Assembly (NCBI GenBank): GCA_013823135.1
Contig: PNLP01000033.1
Coordinates: 1-64,000, forward strand
Length of the DNA stretch: 64,000 nucleotides
Direction of reading: 5' to 3'
From: Planctomycetaceae bacterium
Lineage (GTDB): Bacteria > Planctomycetota > Planctomycetia > Gemmatales > Gemmataceae
In this document: positions 42,974-51,525 of the stretch, in pieces
Layout of the letters: every line of letters begins with the position of its first letter
Numbering within the stretch: the stretch's first letter is position 1
Translations under genes and position numbers: made by a program
Notes under the pieces: generated by a model
The model's database searches: none
What the model saw: the letters and a program-made list of their open reading frames with translations, nothing else
Told to the model about the DNA's origin: nothing

Positions 42974-44056
42974 ATGAGCACACCACGGCGGTCAAATTCT
43001 GGTGTCCGCCACGCACTCAAGGACGAGCGGCGAACGCACCCACCTGCCGACTCATCCCAACCACCCAAATTCGACCTCGGCAGCTTTCAGGTTCTCCCGG
43101 AAAATCGGTCCGCGGTTCGTGCCGTCAAAACGCTCGCTCGTGCCGTGAGCAACCACAAGCGTGTGCCGTTCTGCCCGCTGTTGCTCCACGGCACCCCTGG
43201 CAGCGGCAAGACGCACCTGACACGTTCGTTCCTCGCCGCGTTGATGCAAACGTCGCCGGAGATCACAGCACGTTCGGAATCCGCTGGCGACCTGGCCCGG
43301 CCGGATGTGATGACCGAGCAATCGGGCTTCGCAGACAGCGACCTTCAGGATTGCGATGTGCTCCTGCTCGAAGACATACAGCACCTTCCCGAACGCGCTG
43401 CCGACGGCGTGTGCGAACTGGTCGATCACCGGATTCGGCATCGGCAACTGCTGGTGATTACCACGAGTGTCAGCCCGGGGGAAATGCTCCACCTTCCCCG
43501 GCGACTCACCTCCCGGCTTGTGGCGGGTCTGGTCGTTCAACTGGAACCGCTGGGAATCGCGAGCCGGCGTGCCGTGCTGGCAGCGGCCGCGAAGGCACGG
43601 AACCTTCGCCTTGAAGCCGACGCCCTCGATTCGCTCGCGGCCCAAACCGGCGGCTTACGGGCGGCGCTGGGATTGCTCCAGAACCTCGCGCTCCTTGCGA
43701 AGAAGTTCCCCGGCCCACTCGATCTCGCAACGGTCGAAAACATTCTGACGCAAACCGGACAACCGACCTCGCGCGGCACCACGCTTGATGCGATCATCAA
43801 GCGTGTGGTTGCGGTGTTCGGCGTCACAGAGAAGACACTGTTCGGCCCGAGCCGCCTGCGGAACGTGCTGCTTTCTCGTCAGGTGGCGATGTATCTCGCG
43901 CGAGAACTCGTCGGGATGTCGTTGCCCCGCATCGGTGCCGCCTTCGGTCGCGATCACACGACGGTGTTGCATGCGTGCCGAAAGATCGAAGATGCCGTGC
44001 AAACCAATGCGGAATTGAGCTCGCGTGTGCGACAATTGAGAGGCGAACTGGCCTAG
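42974..44056 (+). CDS. dnaA: Chromosomal replication initiator DnaA, short form
   Basis: 360 residues, compared with about 450 in most bacteria. After a ~30-residue disordered start the AAA+ domain III begins (KFDLGSFQVLPENRSAV). Walker A is GTPGSGKT (73-80), Walker B is DVLLLEDIQHL (128-138), and domain IV ends with the DnaA box-binding signature GRDHTTVLHACRKIEDAV. The N-terminal domain I (DnaB/DiaA contact) appears to be missing. The TTG upstream at 42929 is a less likely start. It is followed by oriC, dnaN, dciA and gyrB, the classical origin order. Confidence 0.95.
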   Translation: MSTPRRSNSGVRHALKDERRTHPPADSSQPPKFDLGSFQVLPENRSAVRAVKTLARAVSNHKRVPFCPLLLHGTPGSGKTHLTRSFLAALMQTSPEITARSESAGDLARPDVMTEQSGFADSDLQDCDVLLLEDIQHLPERAADGVCELVDHRIRHRQLLVITTSVSPGEMLHLPRRLTSRLVAGLVVQLEPLGIASRRAVLAAAAKARNLRLEADALDSLAAQTGGLRAALGLLQNLALLAKKFPGPLDLATVENILTQTGQPTSRGTTLDAIIKRVVAVFGVTEKTLFGPSRLRNVLLSRQVAMYLARELVGMSLPRIGAAFGRDHTTVLHACRKIEDAVQTNAELSSRVRQLRGELA

Positions 44057-44396
44057 TGGAGAAGCGCTCCCAACCCTGTGGAAAACTTGGCGCGCAGATG
44101 GCGCGCACGCATTCACAGGTGGCGCGCACGGGGTTCAGTTGGGAACAGCGAACACGGGGGAGTGTTCGAGGCGCACAGGAAATCACAGGCGCGCCACGTG
44201 CGCGTCAAGTTTTCCACAGGCCATCGAGTCATCGATATTGCTGGGATTTGCAGGGAATTGTGTCGGTGGAGAATGCGTGCGCGCCAGAAACAGGCCACAC
44301 CTTACTACCACTACTTGTTGTTTACAATTAAGGATTACATAAGAGGCTAAACCGCAAGGCGAAGCCAAGCCCAGGATGGGTGAAAGGACTTGGACG
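44057..44396. other. Candidate chromosomal origin oriC (dnaA-dnaN gap)
   Basis: 340 bases without a gene. Two perfect DnaA boxes TTTTCCACA lie in opposite orientation: 44210-44218 (plus) and 44077-44085 (minus, TGTGGAAAA). Each is the core of a 21-base inverted repeat (44075-44095 / 44200-44220, one mismatch). GGCGCGC/GCGCGCC occurs several times between and beside them. An AT-rich stretch (44302-44347) follows, with CTTACTACCACTACTTG (other strand: TAGTGGTAGTA, DnaA-trio-like) and TTGTTTACAATTAAGGATTA. TACAAT at 44323-44328 could also be a dnaN -10 box. Confidence 0.8.
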
Positions 44397-45524
44397 ATGA
44401 AGCTCACGTGCCCTCGGAATGGATTGCTGACAGCGTGCCAGTTGGTCTCCGCTGCGGTTCCCGCACGAACCACAAAGGAAATCCTCAGCAACATCAAGGC
44501 AGTGGCCCAGGACGACGCCCTGACGCTGATCGCCTTCGATACCGAGGTTGGCATCCGTTACGAGCTTCGGGGCAATAACGTGAGCCGGCCGGGCTCAGCG
44601 ATCCTCCCCATCAACCAGCTCTCGGACATCCTGAAGAACAGCACCGACGACGAGATCAGCCTCGACACCGGTCCCGAGGTCACCAAGGTGAAGTGTGGCA
44701 CCAGTCGGTACGAATTGCCGACGCGACCCGTGGACGAGTTCCCGGACCTTCCCACGTTCGACGATGCCGGGCGCTATCACGAGATCACGGCGGGGATTCT
44801 GCGAGCGATGATTCGCCGCACAGCATTCGCCGCGGACAAGAAGGACAGCGGTGGCCGGTTCGCTCTCAAGGGTGTGCTGTGGGAAGCGGAAGGTCGCGTT
44901 GCTCGACTGGTGGCCACCGACACAAAGCGGCTGGCACTCTGCGAAGGCCCAGCATCGGTCTACGGACCCGCTGACACCGTGAAGGCCACGCACCTCGTGC
45001 CACCGAAGGCCATCGCACTGCTTGAACGCAACCTCACGGATGATGGCGAACTAGTCCGGGTGGGGTTGCGAACGAACGACGCGGTGTTCCAGACCGAGAG
45101 GGCGATGATCTACACCACGCTCGTGCAGGGCCGCTACCCGCCGTACAAGGACATCATCGGACAGACCCGCAAGGGTGCCGCGGTGCAGATCCCGTTGCCT
45201 GTGGATGGCTTCCTCGCTCGCGTGCGGCAAGCCGCAATCGTGACCGACGACGAAAGCAAGCGTGTCGAGATGCGATTCTCCCCAGGCAAGGTGGCAATGC
45301 AGGCCCGCGGTGCCGACACGGGTTCGAGCGAGGTGGAGTTACTGTTGCCAGAGTATGACGGCCCGGAAGTGAACATCGCGTTCGATCCGTCGTACCTCGT
45401 GGAGTTCCTGAGGGCACTGGAAGGTGAGCCCACGGTCATGCTGGAGATGACGGACGGCACCAAGCCGGCGCTGTTCAAGTGCGGCGATGGGTACGTTTAT
45501 CTCGTGATGCCACTGGCGGGGTGA
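44397..45524 (+). CDS. dnaN: DNA polymerase III sliding clamp (beta subunit)
   Basis: 375 residues, the usual length of the beta clamp that encircles DNA and tethers Pol III. Visible family stretches are MKLTCPRNGLLTACQLVSAAVPARTT, then NIKAVAQDD, YELPTRPVDEFPDLP, RRTAFAADKKDSGGRFALKGVL, LVATDTKRLAL, VQGRYPPYKDII, and the C-terminal GYVYLVMPLAG (the VMPL-type end). ATG 44397 follows AAAGGACTTGG. dciA starts 3 bases after the stop. Confidence 0.96.
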   Translation: MKLTCPRNGLLTACQLVSAAVPARTTKEILSNIKAVAQDDALTLIAFDTEVGIRYELRGNNVSRPGSAILPINQLSDILKNSTDDEISLDTGPEVTKVKCGTSRYELPTRPVDEFPDLPTFDDAGRYHEITAGILRAMIRRTAFAADKKDSGGRFALKGVLWEAEGRVARLVATDTKRLALCEGPASVYGPADTVKATHLVPPKAIALLERNLTDDGELVRVGLRTNDAVFQTERAMIYTTLVQGRYPPYKDIIGQTRKGAAVQIPLPVDGFLARVRQAAIVTDDESKRVEMRFSPGKVAMQARGADTGSSEVELLLPEYDGPEVNIAFDPSYLVEFLRALEGEPTVMLEMTDGTKPALFKCGDGYVYLVMPLAG

Positions 45525-45527
45525 TCC

Positions 45528-45842
45528 ATGGCTGCCAACGATAACCGAGGACCGGAGAACATCGCCGACATTCTCGGCCGGCTGTTCACGTCCCGCGGCT
45601 GGGGGCGGAAGAACGAGCGGTTGCAGTTGGAATCGGCGTGGGCCGACGTGGCGGGAGCGGAACTGCTCAAGAGCACCCGCGTGCTGGGCCTGAAACGCGG
45701 CGTGCTGGAAGTCGATGTGCGGAACGCCGTGTTGATGTCGGAACTGACCCAGTTCCACAAGCGTGGCTTGCTTGCAAAGCTCCGCAAGGTGTTGGTGGGC
45801 GTCACGCTCACCGACATCAAGTTCCGCGCCGGCGCGTGGTGA
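45528..45842 (+). CDS. dciA: DciA-like replicative helicase operator (DUF721)
   Basis: A 104-residue protein of the DUF721/DciA family. DciA is the ancestral partner that helps load DnaB where DnaC/DnaI are absent. The core fits: NERLQLESAWADVAGAELLKSTRVLGLKRGVLEVDVRNAVLMSELTQF followed by LLAKLRKVLVG and IKFRAGAW. It starts 3 bases after dnaN and is clearly co-transcribed with it. Since DnaA here seems to lack domain I, DciA may be the main route to helicase loading; that is inference. Confidence 0.88.
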   Translation: MAANDNRGPENIADILGRLFTSRGWGRKNERLQLESAWADVAGAELLKSTRVLGLKRGVLEVDVRNAVLMSELTQFHKRGLLAKLRKVLVGVTLTDIKFRAGAW

Positions 45843-45862
45843 TTTCTATGACGCGACGTTGA

Positions 45863-45918
45863 GTTTAGCGGTTGCCCCGGCGGGGCAACCTGCGGACCCG
45901 GTGGGTCCGCCGCTAAAC
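45863..45918. repeat. Cloverleaf-like palindrome family P2 (GTTTAGC), copy 2
   Basis: Outer stem GTTTAGCGG / CCGCTAAAC (45863-45871 / 45910-45918) encloses two hairpins, TTGCCCC-GGC-GGGGCAA and GCGGACCC-GGT-GGGTCCGC. The architecture is the same as at 30379-30446. It lies between dciA and gyrB. Confidence 0.88.
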
Positions 45919-45965
45919 GGTTGTGATGACGCAAACTCGACAACATCCACAGGATGAACACCGAT

Positions 45966-48500
45966 ATGAGCACGGACCTTGCGGTTGATGCCTACGACGA
46001 AACGAACATGAAGAGCCTCAAGGATGCGGCTCACATTCGCCAGAACCCCGGCATGTACGTCGGCAACACGCAATCGGGCGGGTTGCACCACCTCGTCTAC
46101 GAAATCGTTTCCAACTCCGTCGATGAAGCGCTCGGTGGGTACTGCACCCAGATTCGCGTGACCATTCACGGCGATAGTTCCGTCACGGTCTCCGACGATG
46201 GTCGCGGGATTCCCGTTGGCATCAAGAAGGACACGGGGAAGTCGGCGCTCGAAGAGGCGCTCACTGTTGCCGGGAACAGCGGCAAGTTCGACAACGCCGC
46301 GTACCGCGTGTCGATCGGGCTGCACGGCATGGGTGCGAAGGCGATGAACGCCCTCTCCGAGTGGTGCGAGGTCGAGGTGCGGCGCGACGGGCACATCTAC
46401 AAGATGGAGTTCGAGCGAGGCTACGCCACGAGCCCGCTTCAGGATCTCGGAACAACGCCGGACAAGCAGACGGGCACGTCGATCACCTTCAAGCCCGACC
46501 CCGAAATGTTCGGGGATCTCACGTTCTCTTACGACACACTCGCGGACCGCTTCCGGGAAATCGCCTATCTGAACCGGGGTCTGCGGATCTCGTTGCAGGA
46601 CGAACGCGACGGCCGCGGTGAATCGTACTGCTACGAGGGCGGCATCGCCGAGTACGTCGTCTGGCTGAACGAGAAGGAAACCCCGGAGCACCCGCCGATC
46701 TACATCAAGAAGGAAGTGGAATTCACGACGGGGGATCGCGGCGGGCTGATGATCTCCACGGAGATTGCACTCCAATACACAGCGGGTGAAGAGAAGATCG
46801 AGCGCTGCTTCACGAACGGTGCATTCAACCCCATCGGTGGCACGCACCTGTCAGGCTTCCGCGCCGGGTTGACGAAGGCTGTCAACGCTTACGGCAAGAA
46901 GGAAGGGCACTTCAAGGAAGGTCTTGAAGTTCGCGGCGACGACTTCCGCGAGGGTCTGACGGCCGTCATCAGCGTGGGGCACCCCGATCCCGTGTTCGAA
47001 TCGCAAACCAAGGTGCGGCTCAACAACCCGGAAATGGAAGGGATCGTCAGCAGTGTCGTGTACAGCTTCATGACGGAATATCTGGAGAAGAACCCGAAGG
47101 ATGCGACGCGAATCTGCAAGCGCATCGCCCTGTCGGCCGAGGCCCGCATCGCGGCCCGCAAGGCTGTGGACGCGCTCAAGGACCGCAAGAACATCCTCAG
47201 CGGTGGCGGCTTGCCCGGTAAGTTGTTCGACTGCACCACCCGCGAACGCGACAAGAGCGAACTGTTCCTCGTCGAAGGTGATTCCGCCGGTGGCAGCGCC
47301 GAGAGTGGTCGCGATCGCATGTTCCAGGCCGTGTTGCCGTTGCGGGGTAAGGTGCTGAACGTCGAGAAAGCGAAGCTCGAAAAGCTGCTGAAGAATAACG
47401 AAATCTCGGCCCTGATCGCCGCGACGGGTGTGGACATCGAGAACGTCGAGGACATCAGCAAGATCCGCTACGGGAAGATCATCATCCTGACGGACGCCGA
47501 CGTGGACGGCCAGCACATCCGCACCCTGTTGCTGACGTTCTTCTTCCGCCAGATGCGAAAGCTCGTCGAAGAGGGGCACCTTTTCGTCGCACGCCCCCCG
47601 CTGTACAAGGTCACGCAGAAGAAGGAATCTCGGTTTGTGCAGACCCGCGAGGAGATGATTTCCGAACTCATGGGCCGCGGGCTCAAGGAAACGGTTCTTC
47701 ACATCCAGGCCGTGAACGGTCGGGCGAACCGCGATGTCACGGGCGACGATCTGGCGAAACTGTTGCCGTTGCTGGCCGAGGTCGAGACGGCTGTGGTGAA
47801 CCTGGAACGCCGCGGACACACGCTCGATACGTATCTCAAGAAGGCGAACCCCGAGGGTTTGCTGCCGTCGTATCACGTGCAGTTCGCGGGGAAGGAGCAC
47901 TGGTTCTACTCGCAGGCCGAGGTCGATGCTTTCCGCGTGGAACAGTCGAAGAAGCTCGGCAAGGAACTGGTGCTGGCCCTCGATGTTGTGAGCACGCCGG
48001 AAGACCCCACGGCAGCGGAATCGGGTTCCGCACCGACCGCTCCCCACGCGGCGGAGCGCTACACGCAGGACGACTGGCACGAGGTGCGGGTGCTGAACCG
48101 TGCCATCGGGAAGTTGAAGGAAGCCGGGTTCGAGGCGGGCGATCTTGTGGCGTTGCCACGGATCGCGGGACGCGAGCCAGCGGTGCGGTTCGTGGTGGCG
48201 CACGGCGAGATTCGCCGCGACCTCTCGCACTTGCTGCTGCTCGTCTCCGAGATCCGCAAGTTCGGTGAAAAGGGGATCAGCGTGACGCGGTTCAAGGGTC
48301 TGGGTGAAATGGACCCCGAGGAGCTTTGGGACACAACACTTGACCCGCAACACCGCACGCTGCTGAAGGTGACGCTGAACGACGCGATGGCTGCCGAGAA
48401 GGAATTCCGCCGCCTGATGGGCGAGGACGTGGACGGACGTCGGCGCTTCATCTTCGACAAGCCGCTGAACAACCCCGAAGACATCGACTACGGGGCCTGA
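45966..48500 (+). CDS. gyrB: DNA gyrase subunit B
   Basis: The ATPase subunit of gyrase, 844 residues. GHKL ATP site (NSVDEALGG, VSDDGRGIPVG, GLHGMGAKAMNAL), transducer domain, TOPRIM motifs EGDSAGGSA and LTDADVDGQHIRTLLL, and the C-terminal RFKGLGEMDPEELWDTTLDP. It is about 40 longer than B. subtilis GyrB; a variable low-complexity insert (EDPTAAESGSAPTAPHAAE) lies near residue 690. Start: ATG 45966 has AGGATG about 10 bases upstream; ATG 45954 would add four residues. gyrA is not adjacent. Confidence 0.96.
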   Translation: MSTDLAVDAYDETNMKSLKDAAHIRQNPGMYVGNTQSGGLHHLVYEIVSNSVDEALGGYCTQIRVTIHGDSSVTVSDDGRGIPVGIKKDTGKSALEEALTVAGNSGKFDNAAYRVSIGLHGMGAKAMNALSEWCEVEVRRDGHIYKMEFERGYATSPLQDLGTTPDKQTGTSITFKPDPEMFGDLTFSYDTLADRFREIAYLNRGLRISLQDERDGRGESYCYEGGIAEYVVWLNEKETPEHPPIYIKKEVEFTTGDRGGLMISTEIALQYTAGEEKIERCFTNGAFNPIGGTHLSGFRAGLTKAVNAYGKKEGHFKEGLEVRGDDFREGLTAVISVGHPDPVFESQTKVRLNNPEMEGIVSSVVYSFMTEYLEKNPKDATRICKRIALSAEARIAARKAVDALKDRKNILSGGGLPGKLFDCTTRERDKSELFLVEGDSAGGSAESGRDRMFQAVLPLRGKVLNVEKAKLEKLLKNNEISALIAATGVDIENVEDISKIRYGKIIILTDADVDGQHIRTLLLTFFFRQMRKLVEEGHLFVARPPLYKVTQKKESRFVQTREEMISELMGRGLKETVLHIQAVNGRANRDVTGDDLAKLLPLLAEVETAVVNLERRGHTLDTYLKKANPEGLLPSYHVQFAGKEHWFYSQAEVDAFRVEQSKKLGKELVLALDVVSTPEDPTAAESGSAPTAPHAAERYTQDDWHEVRVLNRAIGKLKEAGFEAGDLVALPRIAGREPAVRFVVAHGEIRRDLSHLLLLVSEIRKFGEKGISVTRFKGLGEMDPEELWDTTLDPQHRTLLKVTLNDAMAAEKEFRRLMGEDVDGRRRFIFDKPLNNPEDIDYGA

Positions 48501-48503
48501 CCA

Positions 48504-48582
48504 ATTTCAGATTGCAGATTGATGATTGACGATTGAAAGGCACCGATTGGTTCTGCTCAATCATCAATCTGCAATCTGAAAT
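48504..48582. repeat. Perfect 26-base AT-rich inverted repeat
   Basis: Arms 48504-48529 and 48557-48582 are exact complements built from a CAGATTGCAGATTGATGATT unit. It lies just after gyrB and before ispF. Its AT-rich composition differs from the GC-rich palindromes elsewhere in the window. Confidence 0.85.
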
Positions 48583-48670
48583 CATCAATCCCGCGACTGC
48601 TCTTTTCCCATCTCCCCGTGCGCCGGTAGAATCCCCGCAGGTTACCGAAGTTCGCACGGGAGCACGCACG

Positions 48671-49168
48671 GTGGCAATTCGGGTTGGCAGTGGCCACGAT
48701 TCGCATCGACTGGCCGAGGGTCGGCCACTGATCCTCGGCGGGATCACCATTCCGCACAATCGTGGGCTCGTCGGGCATTCCGATGCCGACGCCGTGTTGC
48801 ACGCCGTCACGGATGCGCTGTTGGGCGCTCTCGGGCTTGGCGACCTTGGCGACGCCTACCCGGACACCGACCCGCGCTACCTGGGTGCGGATTCGCGGCT
48901 GTTCCTCACGGAAACGCTGACCAAGTTGAACCAACTGGGCTGGTCCGTGGTCAATTTGGATGTGACGATCTTCGCACAGGAACCGAAATTCGGCCCGGTG
49001 AAGGCTGCGATCCGCGACAACCTCGCGGCGCTGCTCGGCGTGCCGACGGATTGCGTGAACGTGAAGGCCAAAACCGGCGAGAAGGTCGGGCACATTGGCC
49101 GCGGTGAGGCGATCGCAACGCACGCAGTCGTGTTGATTGAACGTCTTCCCGGCGAATGGTCGGTGTGA
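48671..49168 (+). CDS. ispF: 2-C-methyl-D-erythritol 2,4-cyclodiphosphate synthase
   Basis: An enzyme of the MEP isoprenoid pathway, forming the cyclodiphosphate with release of CMP. 165 residues: the metal site GSGHDSHRL (Asp10, His12), LILGGITIPHNRGLVGHSDADAVLHAVTDALLGALGLGD with the third ligand His, and the C-terminal VNVKAKTGEKVGHIGRGE. GTG 48671 has GGGAG 9 bases upstream and fits the family start; the open frame from 48533 runs through a palindrome. It stands alone, without ispD. Confidence 0.95.
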   Translation: MAIRVGSGHDSHRLAEGRPLILGGITIPHNRGLVGHSDADAVLHAVTDALLGALGLGDLGDAYPDTDPRYLGADSRLFLTETLTKLNQLGWSVVNLDVTIFAQEPKFGPVKAAIRDNLAALLGVPTDCVNVKAKTGEKVGHIGRGEAIATHAVVLIERLPGEWSV

Positions 49169-49249
49169 GCGGTTTTTGTTTAGCCGCGACCGAAGGGAGC
49201 GCTGACGCTCTCTCAACGGGTGTAATGTCACGAAAGACAAGAGTTTCCC

Positions 49250-50785
49250 ATGTTGCAAGTGTATTCGACGCTGACCCGCAAGAAGGAACCGTTCCACAAG
49301 CAGCCCGGCGAGTCCGTGTCGATGTACGTGTGCGGGCCGACGGTATACAAGCCGAGCCACATCGGGCACATGGTCGGGCCGGTGATCTTCGACACGGTGA
49401 AGCGCTACCTCACATACCTTGGGTACAAGGTGACGTGGGTCGTCAACATCACCGACGTGGACGACAAGCTCATCATCCGGGCACGCGAACTGAAGATGAC
49501 GGTGCCGGACCTCGCGGCACAGATGACGGAAGACTACTTCAAGTGCCTCAAGGCGCTGAACGTCACGGGGATCGACCACTTCCCGCGAGCCACGGAACAC
49601 GTCGCGGGGATGATCGAGGTGATTCAAAAGCTCGAAGAAAAGGGGTACGCTTATCAGGTGGATGACGGCGTGTACTTCGACGTGTCGAAGGACGCGGACT
49701 ACGGCGCACTCAGCAACCGCGACCCCGAGCAAATGGAAGCGGGGGCACGCCTCGAAGTAAACTCACGGAAGCGGAACCCCGGCGACTTCGCGCTGTGGAA
49801 GGGTGCGAAGCCCGACGAGCCGGTGGAGGTGCAGTACACGAGCCCGTTCAAGTGCGGTCGCGGTCGGCCGGGCTGGCACATCGAGTGCACCTGCATGGCG
49901 ATCAAGATGCTGGGCGAAACGCTCGACATCCACGGCGGCGGCCTCGACCTACAGTTCCCGCACCACGAGAACGAACTTGCCCAAAGCGAAAGCTGGACCG
50001 ACAAGCCGTTCGCGAAGATTTGGATGCACAACGGCCTGTTGAAGATGGGTTCAGCGAAGATGGCTGGCTCAGTCGGCAACGTCGTGAACATCGCGGACTT
50101 GTTGCAACGCCACAGCGCCGAAACCGTGCGCTTCTTGCTACTGAGTTCGCACTACCGCAGTCCGATCGAGTACAGCGAAGAACGACTCGATGAGATTTCA
50201 AGGTCTTTGGAAGGCTTCTACCGCTTCTTTGAGCGAGTCGAGCGTATCATCGGGAACAGTTTCTATTCGCTGCCTGTAGAGGAGTCTGTAACGGCGCAAT
50301 CATGGGCGCAGGAGACAAACTTCGGCGGACATCTCGGAGCTCACTACACTCGGTTTTTGGAGTACATGAATGACGATTTCAATACAGGTGGGGCAGCCGG
50401 AGTTCTTTTCGAGTTGCTGGGGACACTAAACAAGTTTGCTGATGACCGTCGGCTTGATTCAGATACTTCAGTGCCGGGGTCGGTGGTGAAAAGCACCTTT
50501 CGAGCAGGTGCAATCGTCATGCGGACATTGGGAAACATCCTCGGTCTGTTCTGGGAAGCTCCCGCGAAGCAATCGTTAGGTGGCGGTGATGCACTCGTAT
50601 CGGGACTCATGCAACTGCTGCTCGATCTGCGGAACAACCTCCGCACGGAGGCGAAGACGGCCGCGAAGGACAACCCACTGAAGAAGGCGCTGTTCGACCA
50701 AACCGACCTCATCCGCAAGCGGCTCGCGGAACTCGGCGTCACGCTCGAAGATCGCCCCGGTGGCACGACCTGGCGCGTGGGCTAG
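49250..50785 (+). CDS. cysS: Cysteinyl-tRNA synthetase with altered KMSKS motif
   Basis: Charges tRNA-Cys. 511 residues with the class Ia parts: zinc-ligand VCGPTVY (Cys28), PSHIGHMVG, WHIECTCMA, and FPHHENELAQSE. The KMSKS loop reads AKMAGSVGN (residues 269-277), so its second Lys is replaced by Gly. Apart from this the domain is complete, and the DALR-type helical region and a C-terminal basic tail follow. Bases about 50150-50560 look less GC-rich, with different codon choice, than the rest. ATG 49250. A P2-like half element lies just upstream (49184-49210). Confidence 0.94.
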   Translation: MLQVYSTLTRKKEPFHKQPGESVSMYVCGPTVYKPSHIGHMVGPVIFDTVKRYLTYLGYKVTWVVNITDVDDKLIIRARELKMTVPDLAAQMTEDYFKCLKALNVTGIDHFPRATEHVAGMIEVIQKLEEKGYAYQVDDGVYFDVSKDADYGALSNRDPEQMEAGARLEVNSRKRNPGDFALWKGAKPDEPVEVQYTSPFKCGRGRPGWHIECTCMAIKMLGETLDIHGGGLDLQFPHHENELAQSESWTDKPFAKIWMHNGLLKMGSAKMAGSVGNVVNIADLLQRHSAETVRFLLLSSHYRSPIEYSEERLDEISRSLEGFYRFFERVERIIGNSFYSLPVEESVTAQSWAQETNFGGHLGAHYTRFLEYMNDDFNTGGAAGVLFELLGTLNKFADDRRLDSDTSVPGSVVKSTFRAGAIVMRTLGNILGLFWEAPAKQSLGGGDALVSGLMQLLLDLRNNLRTEAKTAAKDNPLKKALFDQTDLIRKRLAELGVTLEDRPGGTTWRVG

Positions 50786-50812
50786 TGTTGGTTCGATGAG
50801 GGGTTAAGAGTC

Positions 50813-50876
50813 GGGTCCGAGCCCGAGCGCCAAGCGAGGGGCACACGGACCTCGCTTGGCGCTCGGGCTCGGACCC
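50813..50876. repeat. Palindrome family P1 (CCGAGCCCGAGCGCCAAGCG), copy 2
   Basis: Perfect 27-base arms (50813-50839 / 50850-50876) with a 10-base loop. The arms are the same as those at 2609-2669, 48 kb away. It lies between cysS and ruvC. Confidence 0.9.
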
Positions 50877-50916
50877 TACCGCGTCAAATGAAACGACAAA
50901 ATTGAGGAATGCGATC

Positions 50917-51525
50917 ATGGCCACAGTCAAACGCATTCTCGGTCTCGACCCCGGCCTGCAAGTCACGGGGTACGGCGTTCTCGAAATCACCGACAGCGGC
51001 CCGAAGGTCTGCGAAGCGGGCGTGATTCGCTCGGCCGAGGGTCGCGATCCTGCTGACATGGCTCGCCGCATCAAGACGCTTTACGATGGTTTGTGTGAAG
51101 TGTTGGAGCAGTGGAAGCCCACCGCGATGGCCGTGGAACAGCTTTACGCTCACTACGAACATCCGCGAACAGCCATCCTCATGGCACACGCTCGCGGGGC
51201 ATACTTCCTCGCGGGGGCACAGCGGGACATTCCGGTGCTGAGCTACGCGGCCACGAAGGTGAAGAAGGTTGTGACCGGCAGCGGGCGTGCGAGCAAGGAA
51301 CAGATGCAGTACGCCATCGCGCGTGAACTTCGCCTCGCGGGACCGCCCGAACCGCACGACGTAGCGGATGCCCTTGGCATCGCGCTTTGCCATTACTTTT
51401 CGAGTGGTAACGGCATCATGGGCGGGGCACGCGGCGCGACGTTCACCGGCGTGAATCGCGAAGCACTGTTCGGCTCCGACCCGGACAAGATCGAAGAACC
51501 CGACTCCACGGATGACGCGGCATGA
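50917..51525 (+). CDS. ruvC: Holliday junction endonuclease RuvC
   Basis: Resolves Holliday junctions by paired nicks. RNase-H fold with DPGLQVTGYG (first Asp), VEQLYAHYEHPRTA (Glu), and the C-terminal acidic pair in PHDVADALGIALCH. At 202 residues it is about 30 longer than E. coli RuvC, with an extra acidic tail (SDPDKIEEPDSTDDAA). ATG 50917 has GAGGAAT ahead. Its stop overlaps the ruvA start (ATGA), so the two are translationally coupled. Confidence 0.95.
   Translation: MATVKRILGLDPGLQVTGYGVLEITDSGPKVCEAGVIRSAEGRDPADMARRIKTLYDGLCEVLEQWKPTAMAVEQLYAHYEHPRTAILMAHARGAYFLAGAQRDIPVLSYAATKVKKVVTGSGRASKEQMQYAIARELRLAGPPEPHDVADALGIALCHYFSSGNGIMGGARGATFTGVNREALFGSDPDKIEEPDSTDDAA

Noticed and set aside
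46851..48353. 500-codon minus-strand frame
   Set aside because: Antisense to gyrB.
48533..48670. N-terminal extension of IspF
   Set aside because: It runs through the AT-rich palindrome, and the family start with a Shine-Dalgarno is at 48671.
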